The notes under the pieces are model-generated. The model saw only the letters and a program-made list of their open reading frames with translations, did no database searches and was not told the DNA's origin. This document shows positions 49,630 to 57,509 of a stretch of 64,000 nt of DNA, one piece after another (position 1 is the stretch's first letter; each line of letters opens with the position of its first letter). Made by a program: the position numbers and the translations under genes. This DNA comes from Planococcus maitriensis (GTDB taxonomy: Bacteria; Bacillota; Bacilli; Bacillales_A; Planococcaceae): NCBI RefSeq assembly GCF_003289925.1, contig NZ_QLZQ01000004.1, positions 62,001 to 126,000 on the forward strand, written 5' to 3'.

Positions 49630-49975
49630 GTCAGTTCCCTCTTCTCTATATGTACTTGATTTCAAGCATAATGTAAACCGGCCCCTGTGTCACACACTTC
49701 ACTTTTCCTGAAAGCATGTCCTCTCCCAGACTTTTATCTTTATCTTAGGATAATTAAATTCAAGATTTCTTATCCTAGTTTAAAAGTTGTTAAAATCCTC
49801 TTAGTCCTCCGAACCCATTGGATACGCTTTCAATTTCACTATTCTTATCAACTATCTATCGGTTTGCTATAAATAAATAGAAATATTAGTTTTTTCGAAA
49901 TATTAACTTTAATTTTCAATAAAAGATGCTATTATGTGTATACGATATATCACTGACATCAGGAGGACGACGCAT
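49630..49975. other. Divergent promoter region upstream of the CstA-type gene
   Basis: 346 bases, AT-rich. An inverted repeat TAGGATAA (49746-49753) / TTATCCTA (49770-49777) and a cre-like TGGATACGCTTTCA (49819-49832, two mismatches) are visible, as is a TATTAT at 49930-49935. No gene seen. Confidence 0.5.
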
Positions 49976-51412
49976 ATGATTACTTTTTTCGCAGCACTTG
50001 CACTATTGATATTGGGATACATGTTTTATTCGAAATTCATCGAAAAGGTATTCGGCGTCGACGACAAAACGCCAACGCCCGCCTATGCGCAGGCCGATAG
50101 CATGGACTACGTGCCGATGAGCTGGTGGAAAGGCAATTTGATCCAACTGTTGAACATCGCTGGCCTTGGCCCGATCTACGGCGCTGTAGCTGGCGCATTG
50201 TACGGGCCCGTCGCTTTCATCTGGATCGTCGTCGGCTGCATCTTCGCTGGCGGCGTCCACGATTACTTTTCGGGCATGATGTCCATGCGCCACGGCGGAG
50301 CGCAATTCCCGACACTTGTCGGGCGTTACCTCGGAAAGAACGCAAAAGTCTTCATCAACGGCTTGTCGCTCGTGTTGATGCTGCTCGTCGCGGCGGCCTT
50401 CACGGCTGGCCCAGCTCAATTGATCGCCCAAATCACGCCGATCTCGTTTATCTGGGCGCTTGCACTTATTTTCGCTTATTTCGTCCTCGCAACGATCTTG
50501 CCGATCAACCGCATCATCGGCCGCATTTACCCGCTGCTTGGCGGCATCCTGTTGTTCATGGCCGTCGCGGTGGCCGTGGCACTCGTGTTCTCAGGCAAAC
50601 CGATGCCAAACCTGACCTTCAGCAATTTACATCCAGGCGAATTGCCGATCTGGCCGCTGCTCATGGTCACCGTTTCTTGCGGTGCGATTTCCGGTTTCCA
50701 TAGCACGCAAAGCCCGATCATTGCCCGCACCATGAAAAAAGAAACCGACGGCCGCAAAATCTTCTACGGCGCCATGGTCATCGAAGGCATCATCGCCTTG
50801 ATCTGGGCCGCTGCTGGCATGACCTTCTTCAACGGAACTGAAGGACTCGGCGTAGCACTTGCAGCTGGCGGGCCATCTGGCGTCGTCAATGAAATCTCGA
50901 TCTCGCTCCTTGGCACGCTCGGCGGCATCCTCGCGATCTTTGGCGTCATCATCTTGCCGATCACAACGGGCGATACCGCGCTGCGCTCGTCGCGCATGAT
51001 CTTGGCTGATTTATTGTCGAAGTTCACCAAGACTGACGGCACCTTGCGAATCCTATTGATCACCATCCCGCTCGCGATTCCGACGTTCTACATGGCAACG
51101 ATCGACTACACGTTCTTGTGGCGCTATGTCGGCTGGACCAACCAAGTGGTCGCGACATTTATGCTGTGGACAGCGACGATGTATTTGCTCAAGAACTACA
51201 AACTGCACTGGATCAGCGGTGTGCCCGCCATGTTCATGACAGGCGTCGTCTCCATGTACATCTTCTATGCACCGGAAGGCTTGAACATGGAATACCACAT
51301 CGCCGCCATGATCGGCTCGGTCATCACGCTGGCTGTCGCATTATGGTATATCGCGCAGATCATGAAGTACCGCGCTGCGAAGCAGGTGGATTCGGAAGTT
51401 GAAACGGTTTAA
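49976..51412 (+). CDS. cstA: Carbon starvation protein CstA family transporter
   Basis: 478 residues, the short Firmicute form. About 12 TM helices, with PMSWWKGNLIQLLNIAGLGPIYGA near residue 42, the GGVHDYFSGMMSMRHGG loop, SGFHSTQSPIIARTM and an ending in VPAMFMTGVVSMYIF. CstA/BtsT-type proteins import pyruvate or peptides when carbon is scarce. AGGAGG precedes the ATG. Possible cre and inverted repeat upstream fit carbon control. Confidence 0.9.
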   Translation: MITFFAALALLILGYMFYSKFIEKVFGVDDKTPTPAYAQADSMDYVPMSWWKGNLIQLLNIAGLGPIYGAVAGALYGPVAFIWIVVGCIFAGGVHDYFSGMMSMRHGGAQFPTLVGRYLGKNAKVFINGLSLVLMLLVAAAFTAGPAQLIAQITPISFIWALALIFAYFVLATILPINRIIGRIYPLLGGILLFMAVAVAVALVFSGKPMPNLTFSNLHPGELPIWPLLMVTVSCGAISGFHSTQSPIIARTMKKETDGRKIFYGAMVIEGIIALIWAAAGMTFFNGTEGLGVALAAGGPSGVVNEISISLLGTLGGILAIFGVIILPITTGDTALRSSRMILADLLSKFTKTDGTLRILLITIPLAIPTFYMATIDYTFLWRYVGWTNQVVATFMLWTATMYLLKNYKLHWISGVPAMFMTGVVSMYIFYAPEGLNMEYHIAAMIGSVITLAVALWYIAQIMKYRAAKQVDSEVETV

Positions 51413-51414
51413 AT

Positions 51415-51460
51415 GAAAAAAGATGAGCTCTAGCATGTTTGCTTGGGCTCATCTTTTTTC
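51415..51460. terminator. Bidirectional terminator between cstA and the AT-rich islet
   Basis: GAAAAAAGATGAGC pairs with GCTCATCTTTTTTC; usable on both strands. It ends cstA and the DUF1643 operon. Confidence 0.88.
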
Positions 51461-51499
51461 ATTTAAATTTTATATGTCAGATGCTCAACTCGCTTTGTT

Positions 51500-52009
51500 T
51501 TAATAAGAAATCGGGGTTAAATCTTTACTTAAATATAGGGGATGCGATGGATCACCATCTTTTGTTTTCTTGAGACAGTGTGGCTTATAGGTCTTTAATA
51601 AAGCAACAACTTTCCGATTACGATTATTTAGCTTTCCATACTCTGTTCCCCAAGCAAAAACTACAAGTTTCGAATCTTCTACGGCTTCGATAATATATTT
51701 ATCATTCAGTTTTCCAACTGGATCGGTTTTTTTCTTCAACTGTTTAGGGTCCGTAGAAATGTAAGCAAATAAATTCACAGCATTAATTCCTCCGTACCCC
51801 CACTTCTTAGCATAATTTATGCACCTACTTAAAGTTGGGTCACATATATCTGTATCAGCTACACTAGGATTCAGCATAACAAAAGTCACTTTGGGCAAAC
51901 TAATATCCCAATCACATTTCAAAAGATACCGATATTTGCAATCCAACTCACTTGAACTATCGAAAATCGCTTCGACCTTTTCATTGCACTTCCAGTTTCT
52001 GTTTGCCAC
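51500..52009 (-). CDS. DUF1643 domain protein
   Basis: 169 residues from GTG 52009. Family core: YRYLLKCDWD, VTFVMLNPSVADTDICDPTLSRCINYAKKWGYGGINAVNLFAYISTDP in order, then LVVFAWGTEYGK. DUF1643 proteins are common in phage and genomic islands; function unknown. GGAG sits directly on the ATG at 52015, so the GTG six bases downstream is the likelier start. Only ten bases separate it from the NERD gene stop, so the two form an operon. AT-rich and differing in codon use from the flanking genes. Confidence 0.85.
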   Translation of the reverse strand: MANRNWKCNEKVEAIFDSSSELDCKYRYLLKCDWDISLPKVTFVMLNPSVADTDICDPTLSRCINYAKKWGYGGINAVNLFAYISTDPKQLKKKTDPVGKLNDKYIIEAVEDSKLVVFAWGTEYGKLNNRNRKVVALLKTYKPHCLKKTKDGDPSHPLYLSKDLTPISY

Positions 52010-52019
52010 ATCCATCTCC

Positions 52020-53729
52020 TCATTTCATAAAATTTTCTACCAAGCTATAGCAACGATCGCGTGTTATTTGATGCTTTACTGACACGAGTGTCACCTCTTC
52101 AAAAGTGCCTCCCTCGAATGCTTGGGAAGCAAGCTCCGCTTCATAATCTCTGTATACTATCCATTCTCTCTGCGCAACTCTTAATCTATCCATCTCCCCA
52201 AGACTTAAGGTAGTTTTTAACACCCCGTATATTTCATTTAAAGCATCATCCCATCTTTTCAAAGTTTCATATTCCGCTTCTAAAATATTTGAAGTGACGC
52301 CAGCTTGGTATAAGTAATTCAAATCTGCCAATCCAGCTTCAATTCCCCCTAATTTATCCATATAGACACTTTTATTACTTAGCCCTTCTGTTTTTATCGG
52401 ATTTTTTAAAATTTCAGATTCAGCGGCTACCTCTTGTTTCCTTAACAATTCTTTTTGCCCCTGTTCAATTTGTTCAGCTAGGGCAAGAAGTTTGATTTCT
52501 TTTTCATCCAACTCTTCTTTCGTTAATTGATCTGTCTTCAAGTTATCTAGTGAAGATTGAGCTTGATCAAACTTCTGACTAGCAACGAGAATTCCAATCT
52601 CCTCTATTCCTTCTTTTACTTTGTTTTCGTGCTCCTGCTTTTCGACACTTACTGTATACAACTCCTGATAATGCCTTTCTAAATGGTCTGGTATTTTATC
52701 TGTCTCTCTTAATTTATCAATTTTTTCTATGACCTTATCTTGATCTCCATTTTCAGCTATTAAAGTTAATTCGTTCAATAAACGTAAAGACCAATACAAA
52801 AACTTTGTCTCATGGTCATCTGGTTTTTCATTCACAGCCAGTTCATATAAACCCAAAGCTTTTTGGTATTCCCCATTCGCCATAGCGAATTTAGCATCTT
52901 CAACCGCCTTATCGTAGCTTTCATTACTATCAGCACCGAGAGTGATAATAAGGAACATAAGTAGAGAAAAAATCGCTAAAGCAGACAATGAATAGGTCAG
53001 CTTTCTTACTTTTTTAGTGACCTTATTTTCATGCCTCCTTATAAATTTTTGATTTGCAACTCCATTCTCAGAGTACCTACTCTGAACTTTTTTCATTTCA
53101 AATTCTTCATCATCATGTCCCAGTGAATCGGCAATATATCTCAATTCTCCAATGGTAAAATCCTGAGTGACACTTTTATTGAACTTCTTTGATGATTGTA
53201 ATTTACGAAATGCAGCGTATTCAAAGTCCTCTAAAAACAGATGTTTTTTATAATAGTTTTGAAAGTCTTCCTCTTTCCAACTTTTCACTTCTATTCTTTT
53301 TTCAAATTCTTCTTTCGAAAAGCCAGTATAAACTACCAAAGAAGATGTCAAACGATAAATGTCTAACTGATCTTTTCTTAGCGTATTAATATATCTCTGA
53401 AGTTCATTTATATAATTATCTGTTTGCCCAAGAGGATATTTCATTCCTTTTTTTGTTGCTGACTTACCGTTGCTAAAAAATTGATCTACGAAAGCTAGTG
53501 ACCAATTCTTTACTTCTACAAACACAAAGCCTAAATTCGGATCGATAATTAAAATGTCTGGCTTAAATTCTAGAAATTTAGGATCCCAGATCACTATTGA
53601 GCTAGCTGTTAACTTTGACTCCAGGACCTTCAATAAGGTTAATTCGCCTTTTAAACCTTTTTTAAGCGCATCAGTTTGTGCAGTTTCTAATGCAAACTCT
53701 AAAGCTTTTCTCCCTACAACTTTTGCCAC
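52020..53729 (-). CDS. NERD-nuclease / TM / TPR / LprI-like fusion protein
   Basis: 569 residues from GTG 53729 (GGGAG nine bases upstream; an earlier GTG at 53750 lacks a site). Residues about 15-125 are a NERD domain with a PD-(D/E)xK-type core: D58 in KPDILIID, then E72-V-K74 in FVFVEVKNW. A basic stretch (RRHENKVTKKVRK) precedes one TM helix at about 244-264, so the nuclease faces the cytoplasm. Outside lie a TPR-like pair (about 275-305) and charged helices to 435. The C-terminal about 110 residues resemble LprI/DUF1311 (LNEIYGVLKTTLS, AQREWIVYRDYEAE, GGTFEEV) without the usual cysteines. I know of no described protein with this layout. Operon with DUF1643. Confidence 0.75.
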   Translation of the reverse strand: MAKVVGRKALEFALETAQTDALKKGLKGELTLLKVLESKLTASSIVIWDPKFLEFKPDILIIDPNLGFVFVEVKNWSLAFVDQFFSNGKSATKKGMKYPLGQTDNYINELQRYINTLRKDQLDIYRLTSSLVVYTGFSKEEFEKRIEVKSWKEEDFQNYYKKHLFLEDFEYAAFRKLQSSKKFNKSVTQDFTIGELRYIADSLGHDDEEFEMKKVQSRYSENGVANQKFIRRHENKVTKKVRKLTYSLSALAIFSLLMFLIITLGADSNESYDKAVEDAKFAMANGEYQKALGLYELAVNEKPDDHETKFLYWSLRLLNELTLIAENGDQDKVIEKIDKLRETDKIPDHLERHYQELYTVSVEKQEHENKVKEGIEEIGILVASQKFDQAQSSLDNLKTDQLTKEELDEKEIKLLALAEQIEQGQKELLRKQEVAAESEILKNPIKTEGLSNKSVYMDKLGGIEAGLADLNYLYQAGVTSNILEAEYETLKRWDDALNEIYGVLKTTLSLGEMDRLRVAQREWIVYRDYEAELASQAFEGGTFEEVTLVSVKHQITRDRCYSLVENFMK

Positions 53730-53770
53730 TATGGAAATCTCCCATCTCACTCAATTAAAAGTATTTTAGA

Positions 53771-53786
53771 TTAGTTTTAAAACTAA
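53771..53786. promoter_or_regulatory. Perfect 16-bp palindrome upstream of the NERD operon
   Basis: TTAGTTTTAAAACTAA reads the same on both strands. It lies about 40-55 bases before the chosen GTG, between promoter and gene; operator or leader hairpin. Confidence 0.45.
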
Positions 53787-53840
53787 AAGCATAGAAGAGG
53801 AATATCTTTGATTATTAAGTAACGAATATAAACCTTCTCA

Positions 53841-53868
53841 ATTATAACATTACTCCCTAATATCGAAA
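53841..53868 (-). promoter_or_regulatory. Promoter of the NERD/DUF1643 operon
   Basis: Minus strand: TTTCGA (53868-53863), 16-base spacer, perfect TATAAT (53846-53841). Confidence 0.5.
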
Positions 53869-53975
53869 TATAAATTAGTGCTTTTAGTATATTTAATCAA
53901 AACTTTTATCGACGGGTCAGAGTATATTACGGATTCTTCAATATTTTAAATGCAAATTACTTTTCTTTTTTCACT

Positions 53976-54623
53976 TTATTTCTTTCCTCGAGCTTCATAA
54001 TCCCGTTCAATCTCCTGCTTCCACTCCCGGCCAATCTTTTTCCCGGTCCGGAACGAACTCACCGCTTCGCTCAACATTTGGTAATTCAATTCCGTCCCTT
54101 CCGCGTCCGCATGGTAATCCACCGCAAAATCCTCATCGACCCCGAATTTCTTTGCGGTCGCGACCGCGTCGATATTCGCCCCGAGGAACATGAATTCCCA
54201 GCCGTTCGCCTTCTTGGAAGCGATCATTTCATGGATTTTCCTATACGTGTATTCACAGCTGGAGTTTTCCAGGCCATCCGTTGTAATGACAAACATTACC
54301 CTGTCGGCTTGATGCTTTTTCAACGTCCCTTTTTGCGCATTGCTGATTTTCTGGATCGTCGAGCCGACCGCATCGAGCAAAGCCGTCATGCCGCCTACTT
54401 CGTAATCGCTATCGGTCATCGGCGAAATGCCTTCGAGCGAAATCCGGTCGTGCAGCAATTCGTATTCGTGATTGAACAGCACCGTCGTCACACGGACCTC
54501 TCCCGGGAGTTTTCGCTGCTTGTCAATCAGGGCATTAAAGCCACCGATCGTATCTTGTTCCAGCCCCGCCATCGAGCCGCTCTTGTCGAGAATAAATACC
54601 AATTCCGTCGTTTCATTTTTCAT
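53976..54623 (-). CDS. von Willebrand factor A (vWA) domain protein
   Basis: 215 residues, one vWA domain without signal peptide. MIDAS metal site: FILDKSGSM (DxSxS) at about 10-18, GGMTALLDAV (Thr) and VITTDGLENSS (Asp). Expected to bind a protein partner through a divalent metal in the cytoplasm. Such small vWA proteins often accompany stress or tellurite genes, but none is next to it. GAGGAAAC precedes the ATG. Confidence 0.87.
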   Translation of the reverse strand: MKNETTELVFILDKSGSMAGLEQDTIGGFNALIDKQRKLPGEVRVTTVLFNHEYELLHDRISLEGISPMTDSDYEVGGMTALLDAVGSTIQKISNAQKGTLKKHQADRVMFVITTDGLENSSCEYTYRKIHEMIASKKANGWEFMFLGANIDAVATAKKFGVDEDFAVDYHADAEGTELNYQMLSEAVSSFRTGKKIGREWKQEIERDYEARGKK

Positions 54624-54677
54624 CTTCGTTTCCTCCTTTGGGTTACTTGCTACCCCAAGGATACGATTTTCGCATAG

Positions 54678-54706
54678 AAAAAAGGTCGCTTCGAAAGCGA
54701 CCTTTT
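54678..54706 (-). terminator. Orphan minus-strand terminator upstream of the vWA gene
   Basis: AAAGGTCGCTT/AAGCGACCTTT with TTTTTT on the minus strand. No minus-strand gene lies upstream; it insulates the vWA gene or marks a lost gene. Confidence 0.7.
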
Positions 54707-54867
54707 ACGAACCAAGCACCTTATTCCACAACACAATTCACGTAAATCAGAGCAGCTATATACTTCAAATGTTTTCAAAAAATAAAACCCACTAAATATA
54801 TAGGAATACATATTGACCTAATTAAATGTCGATGGTATGGTTCTAATATAGCTGAATAGTTAATACG

Positions 54868-54972
54868 TTCTTATCATGAGAGGTGGAGGGATTGGCCCTA
54901 CGAAACCTCGGCAGCGGACTCTTTTCGGGTACTGTGCCAAATCCAACAAGCGAATCGCTTGAGAGATAAGAA
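54868..54972 (+). ncRNA. SAM-I (S-box) riboswitch 2
   Basis: TTCTTATCATGAGAGGTGGA start, GGGATTGGCCCTACGAAACC, TCGGCAGCGG, ACTGTGCCAAATCCA, and GAGAGATAAGAAG closing P1. S-box order and core sequences are complete. Followed by a terminator and a three-gene amino acid ABC transporter, so transport is shut off by SAM. Part of the 466-base gap 54624-55089; the remaining 54710-54860 shows nothing. Confidence 0.95.
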
Positions 54973-54999
54973 GAGTTGAAATCTTTTTTTTTGAGATGC

Positions 55000-55029
55000 A
55001 AACCTCTTCTTATTGAAGAGGTTTTTTTG
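55000..55029 (+). terminator. Riboswitch-controlled terminator 2
   Basis: AAACCTCTTC pairs with GAAGAGGTTT, then TTTTT. Confidence 0.9.
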
Positions 55030-55089
55030 TTTGGTTTCATGAAGAACCATTGCTGTTGCGCTAACTTCATTAAGGATGGTGTCATACAT

Positions 55090-55935
55090 ATGAAAAAGTC
55101 GAAAAAGTTTTTGCTTTTTACACTGATTTCAGCAACAGCATTAATCGCAGCTGCATGCGGTAATGAGGATTCCAATAGTTCTGCCAGCGCTTCTGAATCA
55201 GGCGAACAGAATTCGTGGGAACGAATTGAGGAATCAGGCAAATTAGTAGTGGGTACAGAAGGTTTATATTTTCCGGTTACCTACTTCGATGAAACAACGA
55301 AAGAATTGACTGGCTTTGATGTAGAAGTAGTACGGGCGATTGGGGATAAGCTAGGCCTAGAAGTTGAATTTAAAACGATGGAATTTGACGGCCTTTTGCC
55401 CGCACTAAGAAATGGTCAGATCGATATTGCAGCAAATGACTTTTCGATTACAGAAGAACGCCTCGAGAAATTTGATTTTACAGTTCCCGTCAAGCATTCC
55501 TATGGATCAGCCATTGTCCGGGAGAATGATGATTCTGGAATTACAACGGTGGATGATTTAGCAGGTAAGAAAGTTGGTGGAGCTGCGACGAGCAATTACT
55601 CCGACTATGCTAAAGAACAAGGCGCTGAGGTAGTGGTCTATACTGGATCAGATACTGTGCTTCCTGAAATTGTGCAAGGACGCGTTGATGCTACACTTAA
55701 TGATTATTTAGTACTAATTCAAGCACTAGAACAATTCGACAAACCTGGATTGAAGCTTGCTGAAAATGTGAAGTTTTCTCCTAACAGCAGTGGCTTAGTG
55801 ATGCAAAAAGACAGTCCGGAATTGAAAGAACAACTTGATGCCGCCCTTACAGAATTAATCGAAGATGGCACCGTGACGGAAATCTCACTTGAATTTTTAG
55901 GTGCTGACGTCACAAAGCCAGTTGAAGTTGAATAA
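55090..55935 (+). CDS. Amino-acid ABC transporter substrate-binding lipoprotein (SBP_bac_3)
   Basis: 281 residues. Signal peptide with lipobox AAAC (about 20-23). Family 3 signature: GKLVVGTEGLYFPVTYFDE, TGFDVEVVRAIGDKLGLEVEFK, LPALRNGQIDIAANDFSITEERLEKFDFT. Family 3 proteins bind polar amino acids such as cystine, glutamine or histidine. The SAM riboswitch points to methionine, cystine or a precursor (inference). A terminator-like hairpin follows the gene, so the binding protein is likely made in excess of the permease. Confidence 0.93.
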   Translation: MKKSKKFLLFTLISATALIAAACGNEDSNSSASASESGEQNSWERIEESGKLVVGTEGLYFPVTYFDETTKELTGFDVEVVRAIGDKLGLEVEFKTMEFDGLLPALRNGQIDIAANDFSITEERLEKFDFTVPVKHSYGSAIVRENDDSGITTVDDLAGKKVGGAATSNYSDYAKEQGAEVVVYTGSDTVLPEIVQGRVDATLNDYLVLIQALEQFDKPGLKLAENVKFSPNSSGLVMQKDSPELKEQLDAALTELIEDGTVTEISLEFLGADVTKPVEVE

Positions 55936-55941
55936 TCCTAC

Positions 55942-55968
55942 AGGGGAATCCTTTGATTCCTCTTTTTT
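55942..55968 (+). terminator. Internal attenuator between binding protein and permease
   Basis: AGGGGAATC pairs with GATTCCTCT (one G-U), then TTTTT. Confidence 0.7.
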
Positions 55969-55997
55969 CTATCCTGCACATCCAAAGGAGATAAAAT

Positions 55998-56681
55998 ATG
56001 TCTGAGTTTAAATGGGAATATCTTTTTAATATAGAAGTCGCAATAGAGGCTCTTCCGTTTATCTTGGAAGGAGCTTGGTATACTCTATTGATCGCAATTG
56101 TAAGCATGCTTCTCGCTCTATTTCTAGGGTTGTTCGTTGCTCTTGCCCGCATGAATAAACTAGCTTTGATTTCCTTTCCTACACGCCTATTTATCTCATT
56201 TATGCGCGGAACGCCCCTTCTTGTTATTTTATTCATCCTGTATTTCGGGTTTCCGATGGTCGGTATCGATATGCAACCATTGACAGCCGCCATCATCGGC
56301 ATTAGTATCCACTTCTCCGCCTATACGGCCGAAGTGATTCGGTCGGCCATCTCATCGGTAGCAAAAGGTCAATGGGAAGCGGCGGAAACTCTCAGAATGA
56401 CTTACTGGCAAACAATGCGGCGCATCATTTTGCCACAGGGTACGCGCATTGCGCTGCCACCTTTATCAAGTATTTTTATGGACATTATAAAAGGCACCTC
56501 ACTTGCCATGGTCATTACTGTTTCCGAGATGTTCTACCGGGCGAAGGTCGTTGTTGGACAAACTTATGAAAGCTTGACCCTGTATATTCTAGTGGCACTC
56601 ATTTATTGGGCAATTTGTTCAGTTGTCACCTTACTGCAGGATTATTTAGAGAAAAAAGCAAATCGTTATGTCATGACGTGA
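55998..56681 (+). CDS. Amino-acid ABC transporter permease (HisM/TcyB type)
   Basis: 227 residues with about five TM helices. The family coupling loop [21 protein letters not shown] near residues 130-150 and RTPLL-like [17 protein letters not shown] are clear. It forms the membrane channel of a polar amino acid importer with the neighbouring binding protein and ATPase. AAAGGAG lies before the ATG. Confidence 0.93.
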   Translation: MSEFKWEYLFNIEVAIEALPFILEGAWYTLLIAIVSMLLALFLGLFVALARMNKLALISFPTRLFISFMRGTPLLVILFILYFGFPMVGIDMQPLTAAIIGISIHFSAYTAEVIRSAISSVAKGQWEAAETLRMTYWQTMRRIILPQGTRIALPPLSSIFMDIIKGTSLAMVITVSEMFYRAKVVVGQTYESLTLYILVALIYWAICSVVTLLQDYLEKKANRYVMT

Positions 56682-56695
56682 ATGGAGTTTTGAAA

Positions 56696-57439
56696 ATGAT
56701 TAAAGTCGATCAGCTCAGCAAAAACTTTAATGATAACGAAGTCTTAAAGTCCATTTCCCTCGAAATCGAACAAGGCGAAGTTCTTAGCATCATCGGGCCG
56801 TCCGGATCAGGTAAGACCACGTTACTTCGGTGCTTGAATTTATTAGAGTCCCCTACCTCAGGATCACTTAAAATCAAGGATGTAGTTGTCACTTTTAACG
56901 GCAAGGCACCATCAAAAAAACAGAAAGTCGATATACAGCAGTACTCTGGAATGGTATTTCAGCATTTTCATCTATTTCCGCATAAAACGGTTATCGAGAA
57001 CGTTATCGAAGCACCGCTAATCGTTCAAAAACGAGACAAACAGGAAGTTGTAACAGAAGCAGAAGAACTGCTCCATAAGGTTGGTTTATCAGCTCATAAA
57101 AACCATTATCCTGAACAGCTTTCGGGAGGCCAGAAGCAGCGAGCCGCTATTGCACGCATTCTCGCTTTAAAACCAGATGTATTGTTATTTGACGAACCTA
57201 CATCGGCTCTGGACCCTGAACTCGTCGGTGAAGTATTAACCGTCATCAAAGATTTAGCTCGAGAAGGCCAGACAATGATCATTGTGACACATGAAATGCA
57301 TTTCGCTCGCGAAGTATCCGACCGCGTTGTTTTTATCGCGGATGGCTATATTGTTGAAGAAGGAAAACCAGAAGTTCTATTTTCATCTCCTCAAGAAGAA
57401 CGTACAAAGAAATTTTTGGAGAAAGTCCTCGTCCGATAA
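56696..57439 (+). CDS. Amino-acid ABC transporter ATP-binding protein
   Basis: 247 residues. Walker [10 protein letters not shown] at about 34-42, Q-loop [13 protein letters not shown], signature [16 protein letters not shown], Walker [14 protein letters not shown] and switch His in VTHEMHFA. GlnQ/TcyC-type polar amino acid ATPase. The start at 56696 is set by TGGAG ten bases upstream; the gene follows the permease stop by 14 bases. Last gene of the SAM-controlled operon. Confidence 0.94.
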   Translation: MIKVDQLSKNFNDNEVLKSISLEIEQGEVLSIIGPSGSGKTTLLRCLNLLESPTSGSLKIKDVVVTFNGKAPSKKQKVDIQQYSGMVFQHFHLFPHKTVIENVIEAPLIVQKRDKQEVVTEAEELLHKVGLSAHKNHYPEQLSGGQKQRAAIARILALKPDVLLFDEPTSALDPELVGEVLTVIKDLAREGQTMIIVTHEMHFAREVSDRVVFIADGYIVEEGKPEVLFSSPQEERTKKFLEKVLVR

Positions 57440-57451
57440 ATTCGCAAATAT

Positions 57452-57484
57452 AAAACAGCCCCGTTCCGTGAACAGGGCTGTTTC
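57452..57484 (+). terminator. Terminator of the ABC transporter operon
   Basis: AAACAGCCC pairs with GGGCTGTTT across a loop. Also faces the macro-domain gene from the other side. Confidence 0.8.
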
Positions 57485-57509
57485 TAATTTAGAAACTGTA
57501 TAGAATCTT

